A stretch of 64,000 nt of DNA from assembly GCA_963838775.1 (NCBI GenBank), contig CAWISP010000041.1, positions 62,001-126,000 of the forward strand, given 5' to 3'. The position numbers and the translations under genes were made by a program. The stretch comes from Chersky-840 sp963838775. GTDB taxonomy: Bacteria > Actinomycetota > Acidimicrobiia > Acidimicrobiales > UBA8190. The stretch's first letter is position 1, and each line of letters starts with the position of its first letter. Positions 17,744 to 25,973 of the stretch are shown here, piece by piece. The notes beneath the pieces are model-generated. The model ran no database searches. It saw nothing but the letters and a program-made list of their open reading frames with translations, and was not told the origin of the DNA.

Positions 17744-18235
17744 TCAGAAGCCCTGCGACGCGAGGCGGGAGAGGTTGCGGAAGTCGCTGTCGACCACACG
17801 CTGGAGATAGCCCCGCACCAACCGGGCGCCGGGAAGGGGGATCGCCTCGAGATGGAAGAAGCGGGTGCGCGCACCGCCGTCGTGGGGTTCGGCCGCCATG
17901 AGCACGAGGTAAAGGCGAGCCCGGGCCTGCATGAGACAGAAGCCGTCCTCGAGACGGACCTCGAAGGGGAAGGCGACACCGAAGGTCGACGCCGTGATCC
18001 GGAGCCGTTGCGCCCCGTCGACCGGAACCCGGTCGACCACCCGCACCTTGCGCACCTGGGTGTCGAAGCGCGGGATCGACGTTTCGAGGTCGGTGATCCA
18101 GGGCCAGGTGGCGTCGTAGGGAGCGTCCAGGATCCCCTCGGCCCACGCCGCGCTCGGGATCGAGGCCCCCAGTGCCCGGGCGCGCCCGATCGGGCCGAGC
18201 CCCGCCACCGGCCACCGGCGTTCCTCGTCGCTCAC
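17744..18235 (-). CDS. SRPBCC-like protein downstream of the sigma factor
   Basis: About 163 residues without signal or TM helices. The pattern (ILDAPYDATWPWITDLE, beta-rich middle with FPFEVRLEDGFCLMQARARLYLV, and a C-terminal helix LVRGYLQRVVDSDFRNLSRLA) suggests the SRPBCC/START helix-grip fold, which binds hydrophobic ligands. The start is the GTG at 18235, which overlaps the sigma-factor stop (GTGA), so the two are translationally coupled. No enzymatic motif is seen. A ligand-sensing partner of the sigma factor is one possibility, a lipid-modifying role another. Confidence 0.65.
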   Translation of the reverse strand: MSDEERRWPVAGLGPIGRARALGASIPSAAWAEGILDAPYDATWPWITDLETSIPRFDTQVRKVRVVDRVPVDGAQRLRITASTFGVAFPFEVRLEDGFCLMQARARLYLVLMAAEPHDGGARTRFFHLEAIPLPGARLVRGYLQRVVDSDFRNLSRLASQGF

Positions 18236-18789
18236 GGTTCCCACCTCCGGACGAAAGCCGCACGGGCCCGGTGCAGGCGCGACTTCACGGTGCCTTCGGC
18301 GACGCCCAGGAACCGGGCCGCGTCGGCCTCGCTCAATCCCTCCACATCGCGCAACACGAGGATGGCGCGCTGCTCGGGAGCGAGGCCCGCCAGGGTGGAC
18401 CTCACGTCGACCACGGTGGCCACGTCGATCGGAGCCACCGCACTGGTCGCGAGCGTGGTGGGGTCGACGGATTCCTCGTGCCCCCCTCGGGCGACACGTA
18501 CCGCCTCTCGGACCGCGATGCGTCGCACCCAGCCGTGGAGGGCGGCGGGCTCGCGCAACGTTCGGAGGTTGCGCAGCACGGCGATGAAGGTCTCCTGCAT
18601 GGCGTCGTCTCCGCGGTCGAGGGCGATCGCCCCACATATCCGGCCCACGTAGGGCATCAGCTCGCGCACGAGCGCGTCCATAGCCGCGGCATCACCTCGC
18701 CGAGCCGCCCGGACGAGATGCTCCACACCCACTAGAGGTGTCGGGGAGACAGAAGGTTCCGTGCCGTCACGATCCGGCGTCGGGCCCAC
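18232..18789 (-). CDS. ECF-type RNA polymerase sigma factor
   Basis: Region 2 is visible as ALVRELMPYVGRICGAIALDRGDDAMQETFIAVLRN... and region 4 as LAPEQRAILVLRDVEGLSEADAA with the recognition helix EGTVKSRLHRARAAF. At 185 residues it is a normal ECF sigma. No anti-sigma gene is adjacent. Instead an SRPBCC protein gene lies on each side, one overlapping by 23 bases upstream and one coupled by GTGA downstream. The GTG at 18789 is the outermost start; later starts would also preserve the domains. Confidence 0.93.
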   Translation of the reverse strand: MGPTPDRDGTEPSVSPTPLVGVEHLVRAARRGDAAAMDALVRELMPYVGRICGAIALDRGDDAMQETFIAVLRNLRTLREPAALHGWVRRIAVREAVRVARGGHEESVDPTTLATSAVAPIDVATVVDVRSTLAGLAPEQRAILVLRDVEGLSEADAARFLGVAEGTVKSRLHRARAAFVRRWEP

Positions 18790-19291
18790 CCTCGGGCGGA
18801 GCGGCTCCAGAGCCCCGAGCGGCTCGAAGCCGGCGGATGCCGTCGTTGATCGCCGTCGTGATCAGCCGGTCGTTGTCCTTGGAGATGAAGCGGTGGACCC
18901 GGCGCTCGAGCAGGGCCCGCATCACCGGGTTGAATGCATGGTACGACTCGCTGAAATGGATCTCGGTACGGCCGTCTCCGAGGTCCTCGAGCCGGGTACG
19001 TCCTTCCGCGATCGACCACAACGGCTTTCCGACCGCATCGTATTTCCACGACACGGGGGGTTTGACCTCGGTGAGCCACTCCCACGACTTGCCGACTCCC
19101 CCCGACATCAGATAACGGGGCACGCGGAACGTGCAGTGCCGGACGAGGCCCTCACCGACGGCGTCACCGGGGTGCAGGATCTCGATGGACACCTCCGACG
19201 AGGTGGGACGGCGCGGGCCGCGGTACCAGAAGAGCTCCCAGACCTCGGGCGGCGTCCCGTCCACGATCACGGAGTAGCGGTGCTGTTGCAT
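18767..19291 (-). CDS. SRPBCC-domain protein upstream of the sigma factor
   Basis: A 174-residue polyketide-cyclase/dehydrase-like protein: HRYSVIVDGTPPEVWELFW at the start, EWLTEVKPPVSWKYDAVG in the middle, and a final helix VMRALLERRVHRFISKDNDRLITT. ATG 19291 is preferred because a GGGAGGGG lies 11 bases before it; ATG 19318 is in frame. The 3' end overlaps the sigma factor start by 23 bases. Such proteins often modify or carry lipophilic compounds. A regulatory link to the sigma factor is inferred only from gene order. Confidence 0.8.
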   Translation of the reverse strand: MQQHRYSVIVDGTPPEVWELFWYRGPRRPTSSEVSIEILHPGDAVGEGLVRHCTFRVPRYLMSGGVGKSWEWLTEVKPPVSWKYDAVGKPLWSIAEGRTRLEDLGDGRTEIHFSESYHAFNPVMRALLERRVHRFISKDNDRLITTAINDGIRRLRAARGSGAAPPEGGPDAGS

Positions 19292-19385
19292 CGGACGATG
19301 CGCCCCTCCCGGCGTCATTCACACAAACGAGGCGACCGTAGCCCGACATGGCGCGCCGGAGCACGCTGCGCGAGCTACACCGATG

Positions 19386-19982
19386 TCACCACGGGGAGCC
19401 GTAGGTCTCGCGGTGGGCTTTCTCCGCGACGGGAATCCGCCGAGGTGGCGACAACGGGCGCGCCGGCCAGCCCAGGGGGATCACCGCCATGGGGAGCACC
19501 TCGGCGGGCAACTCGACGATCGCCGCCAACTCTTCACCGAACACCAACGGCAGGGTGGTGAGCGACGAGCCCAGCCCCACCGCGGTGGCCGCCAACAGCA
19601 GGTTCTGGATGGCCGGGAACACCGACGCCTCGAGGACACGCCGGTCGCCGAGGCGGGTGTCACCGCACACGACGACGAGGACAGGAGCCCCGGCCACACC
19701 CCCGCTCGCCCCCGTCTCGACGTCGGCGAGCAACGCCGGGGACAGACGGCCCTCGGAGTGAGCCCGACCGCCCCCCTCCCAAGCCTGGCGCGTGAGGGCA
19801 CCGATGGCGGCGCGACGAGCGTCGGCGCGCACCACCACGAAGACCCATGGCTGGCGGTTCTCGGCACTGGGGGCGAACGTCGCCGCGTCCAGGACCCTCT
19901 CCACGGTGTCGTCGTCGACGGGGTCGTCTCCGAACACCCGACAGGCGCGCTGACGATGCACAACCCCGAACACGTCCTCCAC
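19386..19982 (-). CDS. Nitroreductase-family flavoprotein
   Basis: FMN-dependent NAD(P)H oxidoreductase of the nitroreductase fold, about 200 residues: RQRACRVFGDDPVDDDTVERVLDAATFAPSAENRQPW is the typical flavin-binding N-terminus (quoted only in part by role), and AIQNLLLAATAVGLGSS is the conserved helix. The GTG at 19982 (VEDVFGVVHRQRA) matches the usual start; GTG 20006 is also in frame. Substrate not predictable. It lies alone between the SRPBCC gene and the transpeptidase, on the same strand. Confidence 0.85.
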   Translation of the reverse strand: MEDVFGVVHRQRACRVFGDDPVDDDTVERVLDAATFAPSAENRQPWVFVVVRADARRAAIGALTRQAWEGGGRAHSEGRLSPALLADVETGASGGVAGAPVLVVVCGDTRLGDRRVLEASVFPAIQNLLLAATAVGLGSSLTTLPLVFGEELAAIVELPAEVLPMAVIPLGWPARPLSPPRRIPVAEKAHRETYGSPW

Positions 19983-20027
19983 GGGGCCCACGCTATGGCG
20001 GCACACGGTGTCGAGGCGACACGCGGC

Positions 20028-20894
20028 CTACGGGGCGATGGTGGCCGCCGTCCCCATGATGATCCGGGGCTGCGCGGCGGGGCTCAGCCATCGCAGGACG
20101 GCGAGCAACTCGGAGGTCGGGAGCGATACGCACCCCACCGTCGCCGCCCCGTCGGAGACGTGGAGGAAGATGGCGCTCCCCGCACCGGGAACGGTGGGGC
20201 TCATGTTGTAGGCGATCACGGCGCCGTAGTCGTAGGTGGGGATGTCGTCCATGGGCTCGGGCGAAGCGCCCGCGTTCGACAGGTCGGTGTCCACCCACTG
20301 GTTGTAGAGGGGGCTGGACGGATCGTCGTCCCACACGATGTTGCGCCCTGTCACGGGGTGGTAGGGGAACTGGACGCCCGGATCGCCGAGCACGCCGAAG
20401 AAGAAGTCGAACCCGAACGACCCCGAGGGCGTGCGCCCGTCGCCCTCATGTTTCTGTCCCGGCGGGGCAAAGCCCGCGTACCCGATGTCGGCCTGCCACG
20501 GACCGAACACCTGACGCCAGCCCGTTGCGCCGTCCTGATAGGCAGTGAACGTGGCGGTGGTCTGCCCGTAGGCCGACGCGCTCACCGCGATCACCTGCGT
20601 GGCCGACCCCACTCCCACCAGGCGGGTGACCAGGAGCGGCGCGGGCGGGGCCGGCGGAGCCGGCCGGGGGGCCGTCGTGGCCGGCGCCGGTGTGGCGGCC
20701 TTGACCGGCTCCGGGGCCACCACCGTCGGAGCGACGGTGGTGGGCACCGTGGTCGCCACGGTGGTGGGAACCGTGGTGGGGGTGGTCCCGGTCGTGGAGG
20801 GCACTGTAAGGCTCGAGACCGGGTGCCGGACGCCGACGTGGCCAGCCGACCCGCACGAGGCGAGCACCACGACGAGCAGGGCGACACCGACCAT
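20028..20894 (-). CDS. L,D-transpeptidase-like (YkuD) lipoprotein
   Basis: Envelope enzyme that could cross-link peptidoglycan or attach proteins to it. ATG 20894 gives a lipoprotein signal with lipobox LASC near residue 13, then a Thr/Pro/Val linker of about 60 residues. The C-terminal domain contains the catalytic YkuD segment HVSDGAATVGCVSL, with His and Cys in place. GRTPSG and FGFDFFFGV fit the fold. Its start lies 37 bases from the divergent GTG of the M15 peptidase, so the two cell-wall genes share a promoter region. Confidence 0.82.
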   Translation of the reverse strand: MVGVALLVVVLASCGSAGHVGVRHPVSSLTVPSTTGTTPTTVPTTVATTVPTTVAPTVVAPEPVKAATPAPATTAPRPAPPAPPAPLLVTRLVGVGSATQVIAVSASAYGQTTATFTAYQDGATGWRQVFGPWQADIGYAGFAPPGQKHEGDGRTPSGSFGFDFFFGVLGDPGVQFPYHPVTGRNIVWDDDPSSPLYNQWVDTDLSNAGASPEPMDDIPTYDYGAVIAYNMSPTVPGAGSAIFLHVSDGAATVGCVSLPTSELLAVLRWLSPAAQPRIIMGTAATIAP

Positions 20895-21052
20895 CACGGT
20901 GGGGAGGCGCCCCCGGCTATGGTGCGCGTCCGTGCCGCGCCCCGGGCGCCACCTCACCGTCGCGTTCGCCACCGTGCTCCTCTCGCTCGGGATACTGGCC
21001 GGATGCTCCAGTAGTCGGGTGGCCGGGGGCATTGCAGCCCCCGGCTCCCACA

Positions 21053-21086
21053 GATCCCGGCGTGACAGTCTCCCGTCACCGGGCTC
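21053..21086 (-). ncRNA. Group II intron domain V
   Basis: The 34-nucleotide catalytic hairpin reads GAGCCCGGTGACGG-GAGA-CTGTCACG then CCGGGATC. It has the AGC triad at positions 2-4, a GNRA tetraloop (GAGA) and a two-base CG bulge, all diagnostic. The reverse-transcriptase stop codon (21078-21076) falls inside it, which is later than usual. Confidence 0.88.
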
Positions 21087-22350
21087 TTCTCATCAGCCTG
21101 GTTACGTCCCAGCGGACCCATTGCCAGTGGACGAAGAGGCGGGGCTCTCGGTCGAGCAGTCCCTTCCACCATCGCTGAAACCGGCTAAAGGCCCGCAGGC
21201 GCCGATACTTCTTCCCCGCCCAGCGTCTCAGATAGGTGCTGACACGGATCAGGAGGGGGTACATGGCCGACCGGTAGAACCGGCCGTAGTACTGCATCCA
21301 CCCGGCGACTTTGGGGTTGAGCCATGCCGCCAGGTCGTTTAGGGACCAGGTGGTGCGATGGTGGATCCGCATGGCGCGAAGGTCATCGCTTTTGGCTTTG
21401 ATGGCCTCGGTGCTCATGGCCGGCAGGAACGACGTGAACAGACTGCCGTCCTTGCGGATAGCGCTTCGAGGCCGGAACGTGTAACCCAGGAACGTAAAGC
21501 TGGTGTGCTCGTGGGCGCCCCGACGATCGGAGTCTTTGCAGTAGACGATCCGAGTCTTGTCGGGGTGAAGCCGCAGGCCCACCTGCTCCATCCGCTCGGC
21601 GATCGCTGCCAACACCTCTTCCGCCTGACGCTGGGTGCGACAATGCACGACCACATCGTCGGCGAACCTCTCGAACGGGCAGTCCGGGAAACGCCGGGCC
21701 ACCCACGTATCGAAGGCGAAGTGCATGAACAGGTTCGCCAGGATCGGCGATGCCGCCGACCCTTGCGGGGTTCCTTTGTCCCGCTCCACAAGAGTGCCGT
21801 CGGGCAGCTGCAGCGGAGCAGCAAGCCACCGCTTCACATACAGCAACACCCACGGGCAGTCGGTCACCGCTTCCACCGCCTTGATGATCAGGCTCCAGGG
21901 CACCGTGTCGAAGAACTTCTGGACATCAAGATCGATAGTCCAGTCGTATCGCCAGCAGCGCCGTCGGCACACCCCCACCGCATCCAGGGCACTCTTGTTC
22001 GGCCGATAGCCATAGGAGTCGGGGTGGAACCTTGGTTCCACCTTTTCCTCCAGATACATGGCCATGACCGTCTGGGCCACCCTGTCAGCAACAGTCGGTA
22101 CGCCGAGCACCCGGACCCCGCCACCGTGCGGCTTGGGGATCTCGACCGCCCGCACCGGAGGCGGAAAGTACGACCCCGAGCTCATCCGATTCCAGATCTT
22201 GTACAGATTGTTCTTCAGATCGGCCTCGAACTCGCCCAGCGTCACCTCGTCCACACCCGGGGCACCCTTGTTCGCCGCCACCTTCCTATACGCCTCCCAC
22301 ACAGACTGTTTGGGGATGTCGTACGACTTGACGACGCCAAGCTTTGGCAT
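21076..22350 (-). CDS. ltrA: Group II intron reverse transcriptase/maturase
   Basis: Intron-encoded protein of 424 residues. The RT domain runs from KGAPGVDEVT (RT1) through VRVLGVPTVADRVAQ, DLDVQKFFDTV (first catalytic Asp) and GTPQGSAASPILANLFMH to the catalytic box RFADDVVVHC (FADD instead of YADD). Thumb/maturase region X follows (SLNDLAAWLNPKVAGWMQYYG...). No C-terminal endonuclease domain is present, as in several bacterial intron classes that use nicked or single-stranded targets. ATG 22350 has GAGGAG a few bases upstream. It assists splicing of its own intron and reverse transcribes it into DNA. Confidence 0.95.
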   Translation of the reverse strand: MPKLGVVKSYDIPKQSVWEAYRKVAANKGAPGVDEVTLGEFEADLKNNLYKIWNRMSSGSYFPPPVRAVEIPKPHGGGVRVLGVPTVADRVAQTVMAMYLEEKVEPRFHPDSYGYRPNKSALDAVGVCRRRCWRYDWTIDLDVQKFFDTVPWSLIIKAVEAVTDCPWVLLYVKRWLAAPLQLPDGTLVERDKGTPQGSAASPILANLFMHFAFDTWVARRFPDCPFERFADDVVVHCRTQRQAEEVLAAIAERMEQVGLRLHPDKTRIVYCKDSDRRGAHEHTSFTFLGYTFRPRSAIRKDGSLFTSFLPAMSTEAIKAKSDDLRAMRIHHRTTWSLNDLAAWLNPKVAGWMQYYGRFYRSAMYPLLIRVSTYLRRWAGKKYRRLRAFSRFQRWWKGLLDREPRLFVHWQWVRWDVTRLMRRAR

Positions 22351-23738
22351 GTCTCCTCGCTTCCTCCCAGGAGCAGCCGCCCCTGGTTGATCGATTCAAC
22401 AGTCCTGATGAGCCGGCCCCTTGGCTCCACCCCCACCCCAGCGAGCAGGAGCTTCACAGCTACTACGAGCCGGTCCGCCGGCAAGCGCCGCATCGGTACT
22501 GAAGTGCCTTCGGTTTCTGCCTCGGCACGCTCCCTCTCGCGACCAGGGGGCCCAACCACAGCCCATTTCGACTGGCCGTCGGTATCGACACTCGCCTTCC
22601 CATGTTCCGCACGAGAGCCGCAGACCAAGCTCACGCCGCCTTCGCACCGGACGCCGCCTGGCCAGTAGCACGGGTGACCGCCAGGCCCATCCCGGGAGCG
22701 GGCTAAAGGCCCCAGGTTTCGACGCCACCTTGGTACTTAACAGTGCTTCAACAGCGACACCCACAAACCTCTCCGGGTGCTCTGGAACGTCTTCTTGGTC
22801 CCCACCTGATGCGATCAAGCCGCACCTTTCCCCTGTCGCTCACCACGACGGTCTTCAGCCAACGCAGCACAGGGTGGTTTGACGCCTGCCCCCGAAAGGC
22901 CGACGCCGGAGGGCCAACAATCCTCCATCTCTCGCACAGCACCGCTTCTGAAGTCGTCTCCTACATGACTCCTCCTTCAGCGTTCATGGCGCACCAGCCC
23001 GGATCACCGGGTCCCATACCCACTCCCACGTCACCCCCGTGCCTGGGCCTTCGTCGACGGCAACCACGCCCCCGACGGCGCCGGCCACCACCTTGGGCAC
23101 GGCCCGCTCCGAGCTCCCCACCACGACGGCGACCCCCGCCGCGTCGGCTCCGGCCAACTCGTCGGGATTCGTCGGCTCGGTGGCTCCTGTCGACGCCACG
23201 CAGCTCTCGGCCACGTGGAGGCCGGGCTGCCCCGTAGGCCCGGCCCAGCTCCGACTGCTCACCATGAGCTACTGGGGCTTCGACGGCGAGCCGCACATCG
23301 GCACCATGGTCGTGAACAGCGCGGTGACCTCAGCGGTATTGAAGGTATTCGGCGAGCTCTTCACCGAACATTTCCCCATCCATGGGATGCAGCCCGAGGC
23401 CGCCTTCGGAGGCCAGGACCCAGTCTCGATGGCCAACGACAACACGTCGGGATTCAACTGCCGCGACGCGGTGGCGCCCGGGCCCCCGACGTGGTCGGTG
23501 CACGCCTACGGCGAGGCGATCGACGTGAACCCCGTCGAGAACCCGTACCTCGAGGGAGGCCAGGTGCAGCCGCCCGCGGGAGCACCGTACCTGGACCGCT
23601 CGGACGTCCGTCCCGGGATGTCGGTCCCCGGCGGGCAGCTCGTGGACGCCTTCGCGTCGGTGGGGTGGCTATGGGGAGGGCGTTGGACGGCCAGCCCGGA
23701 CTACCAGCACTTCTCGGCCACCGGTGGATGAGGCGAGA

Positions 23739-24011
23739 TCAGAGGTGCCTGGCGATGCGAGCCACCACCCAGATGACGAGCACGACGACGGGAACCGCCG
23801 ACAGGATCCAGGCCCTCACCCGGCTGCGCGGCTGCAGTCGCCGGGTGGGGCCGGTCAGACCCCCGGCGAACTGGCTCAGCCCGACCACACGCGGGGCGGT
23901 GAGCCGGGTGTGCGCGAGGCTCCGGCCGCGGGCGCCCCGAATGGGCTCGAGGCGTCGACGCGCCGCGCGCGACGCACGTTCTTTGTTGCGCTTGGCACGG
24001 TCCCGGCCCAC
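23739..24011 (-). CDS. Small basic C-tail membrane protein
   Basis: Ninety residues: a highly basic N-terminal two thirds (MGRDRAKRNKERASRAARRR...) and one C-terminal TM helix (ILSAVPVVVLVIWVVARIA). I do not recognise a family. It is convergent with the split peptidase gene (7 bases apart) and divergent from the SDR gene. The hydrophobic tail makes a real product plausible, but no second line of evidence exists. Confidence 0.5.
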   Translation of the reverse strand: MGRDRAKRNKERASRAARRRLEPIRGARGRSLAHTRLTAPRVVGLSQFAGGLTGPTRRLQPRSRVRAWILSAVPVVVLVIWVVARIARHL

Positions 24012-24109
24012 GCGACCAGCTTGGCACGGGCATCGGGCTCGAGAACTCGAGCACGCCCCGATCGCACAGTAGCGTCTGCCGCTTCCCCATCCGAGAGCCG
24101 CACACGACC

Positions 24110-24880
24110 ATGACCGACCTGTTCTCCATCGCCGGCAAGACCGCCCTCGTGACCGGGGGCTCGCGAGGCATCGGCAAGATGATCGCCACGGGATACGTGG
24201 AAGCCGGCGCCAAGGTGTACGTGTCGTCGCGCAAGGCCGAGGCGTGCGACGAAGTCGCCGCCGAGCTGTCGGCCATCGGAGAATGCATCGCGCTGCCGGC
24301 CGACCTCTCCACCGAGCCCGGCTGCCGGGCGCTGGCCGCCGCGCTGGCCGAGCGCGAGCCGATGTTGCACATCCTCGTCAACAACGCCGGCAACACTTGG
24401 GGGGCACCCTTCGAGGAGTTCGACGACGCCGCCTGGGACCGCGTGCTGTCGCTGAACGTGAAAGGGGTGTTCCACACCACGAAGTTCCTGACACCGTTGT
24501 TGCGGCTCGCATCTTCTCCTGACGACCCGGCGCGCGTGATCAACATCGGGTCGATCGACGGGATCCTCGTCTCCGTGCTCGAGACCTACTCGTACTCGGC
24601 GTCGAAAGCCGCCGTGCACCAACTGACTCGCAACCTGGCCAAGCACCTGGCGCCGTCGATCACCGTCAACGCCATCGCACCGGGGCCGTTCGAGTCCAAG
24701 ATGATGGCGGCGACGCTCGAGGCCTTCGGTACGCAGATCGCGGCCAACGCGCCCCTCAAGCGCATCGGTCGTCCCGACGACATGGCCGGTGCCGCCATCT
24801 TCCTGGCGTCGCGCGCCGGGGCGTACCTGACCGGTGCGCTCATCCCCGTCGACGGTGGCATGTCCACGGTCGGCTCGTGA
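24110..24880 (+). CDS. Short-chain dehydrogenase/reductase
   Basis: Classical SDR of 256 residues: cofactor motif TGGSRGIG at residues 16-23, NNAGN in the middle, the catalytic Ser in NIGSIDG, the YxxxK pair in YSASK, and the PGPFES segment after it. The C-terminus (YLTGALIPVDGGMS) is typical. The Arg after the glycines suggests NADP(H). It is the first gene of an apparent operon with an F420-type monooxygenase-like gene and a medium-chain reductase, so all three may handle one lipophilic alcohol or ketone; the substrate is not shown. Confidence 0.93.
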   Translation: MTDLFSIAGKTALVTGGSRGIGKMIATGYVEAGAKVYVSSRKAEACDEVAAELSAIGECIALPADLSTEPGCRALAAALAEREPMLHILVNNAGNTWGAPFEEFDDAAWDRVLSLNVKGVFHTTKFLTPLLRLASSPDDPARVINIGSIDGILVSVLETYSYSASKAAVHQLTRNLAKHLAPSITVNAIAPGPFESKMMAATLEAFGTQIAANAPLKRIGRPDDMAGAAIFLASRAGAYLTGALIPVDGGMSTVGS

Positions 24881-24944
24881 GCGCGATCGGTCGCCGCCAC
24901 GTAGCGCCACACCACCCGGGGGCGACCCGGAGAAAGGAATCCCG

Positions 24945-25973
24945 ATGCGCCTGAGCACGATGCTCGACTACTCGCGAGGGGTCAAACAGTCCGCCGACCA
25001 CGTCGCCGATCTCGAGCGTGCCGGGCTCGACATCGTGTGGGTGGCCGAGGCCTACGGTCTCGACGGTCCCAGCCAGATGGGGTACATCGCGGCGAAGACC
25101 GACCGGATCGAGATCGGGTCGGCCATCCTTCCCATCTACTCACGCACCCCCACGCTCCTGGCTCAGACCGCGGCCGGGATCGACGCCTTGAGCGAGGGCC
25201 GCTTCATTCTCGGTCTCGGGGCATCAGGGCCGCAGGTCATCGAGGGCTGGCACGGTGTCCCGTACACCCAACCCCTCGAACGCACCCGCGAGATCATCGA
25301 CATCTGTCGCAAGGTGTGGCGTCGGGAGGTCCTGACCAACGAAGGGCTCTACCCCATCCCCCTACCCGCCGGGCTCGGAACCGGGCTGGGCAAGCCGCTG
25401 AAGCTCATCAACCATCCGGTCCGCCCCGAGATCCCCGTCTGGGTGGCCTCGATGGGGCCGAAGAACGTCGAGATGACGGCCGAGCTGGCCGACGGATGGT
25501 TCCCGTTCTTGTTCATCCCCGAGCGGGCGAACGACGTGTGGGGAGACGCCCTGGCCGCCGGGGCCGCCAAACGCGCCGCCGGCCTCGGCCCGCTCGAGAT
25601 CGCCGCCGGCGGACTGGCTGCGATCGGCGAGGGGCTCGAACACCTGCGCGAGTTCGCCAGGCCCATGACCGCCCTTTACGTCGGGGGCATGGGCGCCAAG
25701 GGCCGCAACTTCTACAACGCCCTGACCCGTCGCTACGGATTCGAGACCGAGGCGGCGCTGATCCAGGACCTCTACCTGAGTGGGAAGAAGGAGGAGGCCG
25801 CCGCCGCCGTCCCCGACGAGCTCCTCGAACTGACGTCGCTGGTGGGGCCTCCCGGGTACGTGAAGGAGCGGATCGCCGCGTACCGAGAGGCGGGGGTGAG
25901 TGTGCTGAACGTCACACCCATCGGCCCCGACCCGCTCGCCATCGTGGAGCAGTTGAAGGAGTGGTGCCATTGA
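24945..25973 (+). CDS. LLM-class F420-dependent oxidoreductase
   Basis: Luciferase-like TIM barrel of 342 residues. Typical features are DLERAGLDIVWVAEAYG, the IEIGSAILPIYSRTP strand-helix, LSEGRFILGLGASGPQV with the conserved G-x-G-x-S/G-PQ, and IPVWVASMGPKNVEM. These fit the F420 rather than the FMN branch. ATG 24945 has AGAAAGGA 6 bases upstream. Its stop is coupled to the next gene (TTGA). In actinobacteria such enzymes use reduced F420 for hydride transfer on diverse substrates. Confidence 0.9.
   Translation: MRLSTMLDYSRGVKQSADHVADLERAGLDIVWVAEAYGLDGPSQMGYIAAKTDRIEIGSAILPIYSRTPTLLAQTAAGIDALSEGRFILGLGASGPQVIEGWHGVPYTQPLERTREIIDICRKVWRREVLTNEGLYPIPLPAGLGTGLGKPLKLINHPVRPEIPVWVASMGPKNVEMTAELADGWFPFLFIPERANDVWGDALAAGAAKRAAGLGPLEIAAGGLAAIGEGLEHLREFARPMTALYVGGMGAKGRNFYNALTRRYGFETEAALIQDLYLSGKKEEAAAAVPDELLELTSLVGPPGYVKERIAAYREAGVSVLNVTPIGPDPLAIVEQLKEWCH

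Larger units (their letters stand above)
21014..22994 (-). mobile_element. Group II intron, complete, antisense to its host gene
   Basis: On the minus strand it begins GTGCGCCATGAACG (5' end at 22994, matching the GUGYG rule). About 640 bases of ribozyme sequence come first, then a reverse transcriptase gene, a 34-base domain V at 21086-21053 and domain VI ending CCACCCGAC at 21014. The branch adenosine is expected in CCACCC, 7-8 bases from the end. The ends are confirmed by the host gene: excision restores its frame exactly. The retrotransposition enzyme is intact, so the element may be recent and active. The 5' exon next to the insertion site forms a CCCGG-TGAT-CCGGG hairpin. Confidence 0.9.
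20932..23731 (+). pseudogene. Lipoprotein M15 peptidase (VanY-like) split by a group II intron
   Basis: Bases 20932-21013 encode a lipoprotein signal (MPRPGRHLTVAFATVLL..., lipobox LAGC). Bases 22995-23731 encode a Thr/Pro linker and an M15-type D-Ala-D-Ala carboxypeptidase-like domain with GFNCRDAV, SVHAYGEAIDVNP (His and Asp metal ligands) and DYQHFS. Joining 21013 to 22995 gives one uninterrupted frame of 272 residues. The intervening 1981 bases are a group II intron in the opposite orientation, so it cannot be spliced from this gene's mRNA and the peptidase is expected to be inactivated. Read-through into the intron would give a short truncated lipoprotein. Confidence 0.85.

Noticed and set aside
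21076..22350. Retron or diversity-generating reverse transcriptase
   Set aside because: Domain V, GTGCG start and the maturase region identify a group II intron; no template/variable repeat pair or msr-like RNA is seen.
21358..22668. 436-codon frame antisense to the reverse transcriptase
   Set aside because: Lies wholly in the intron opposite a complete RT; no domain.
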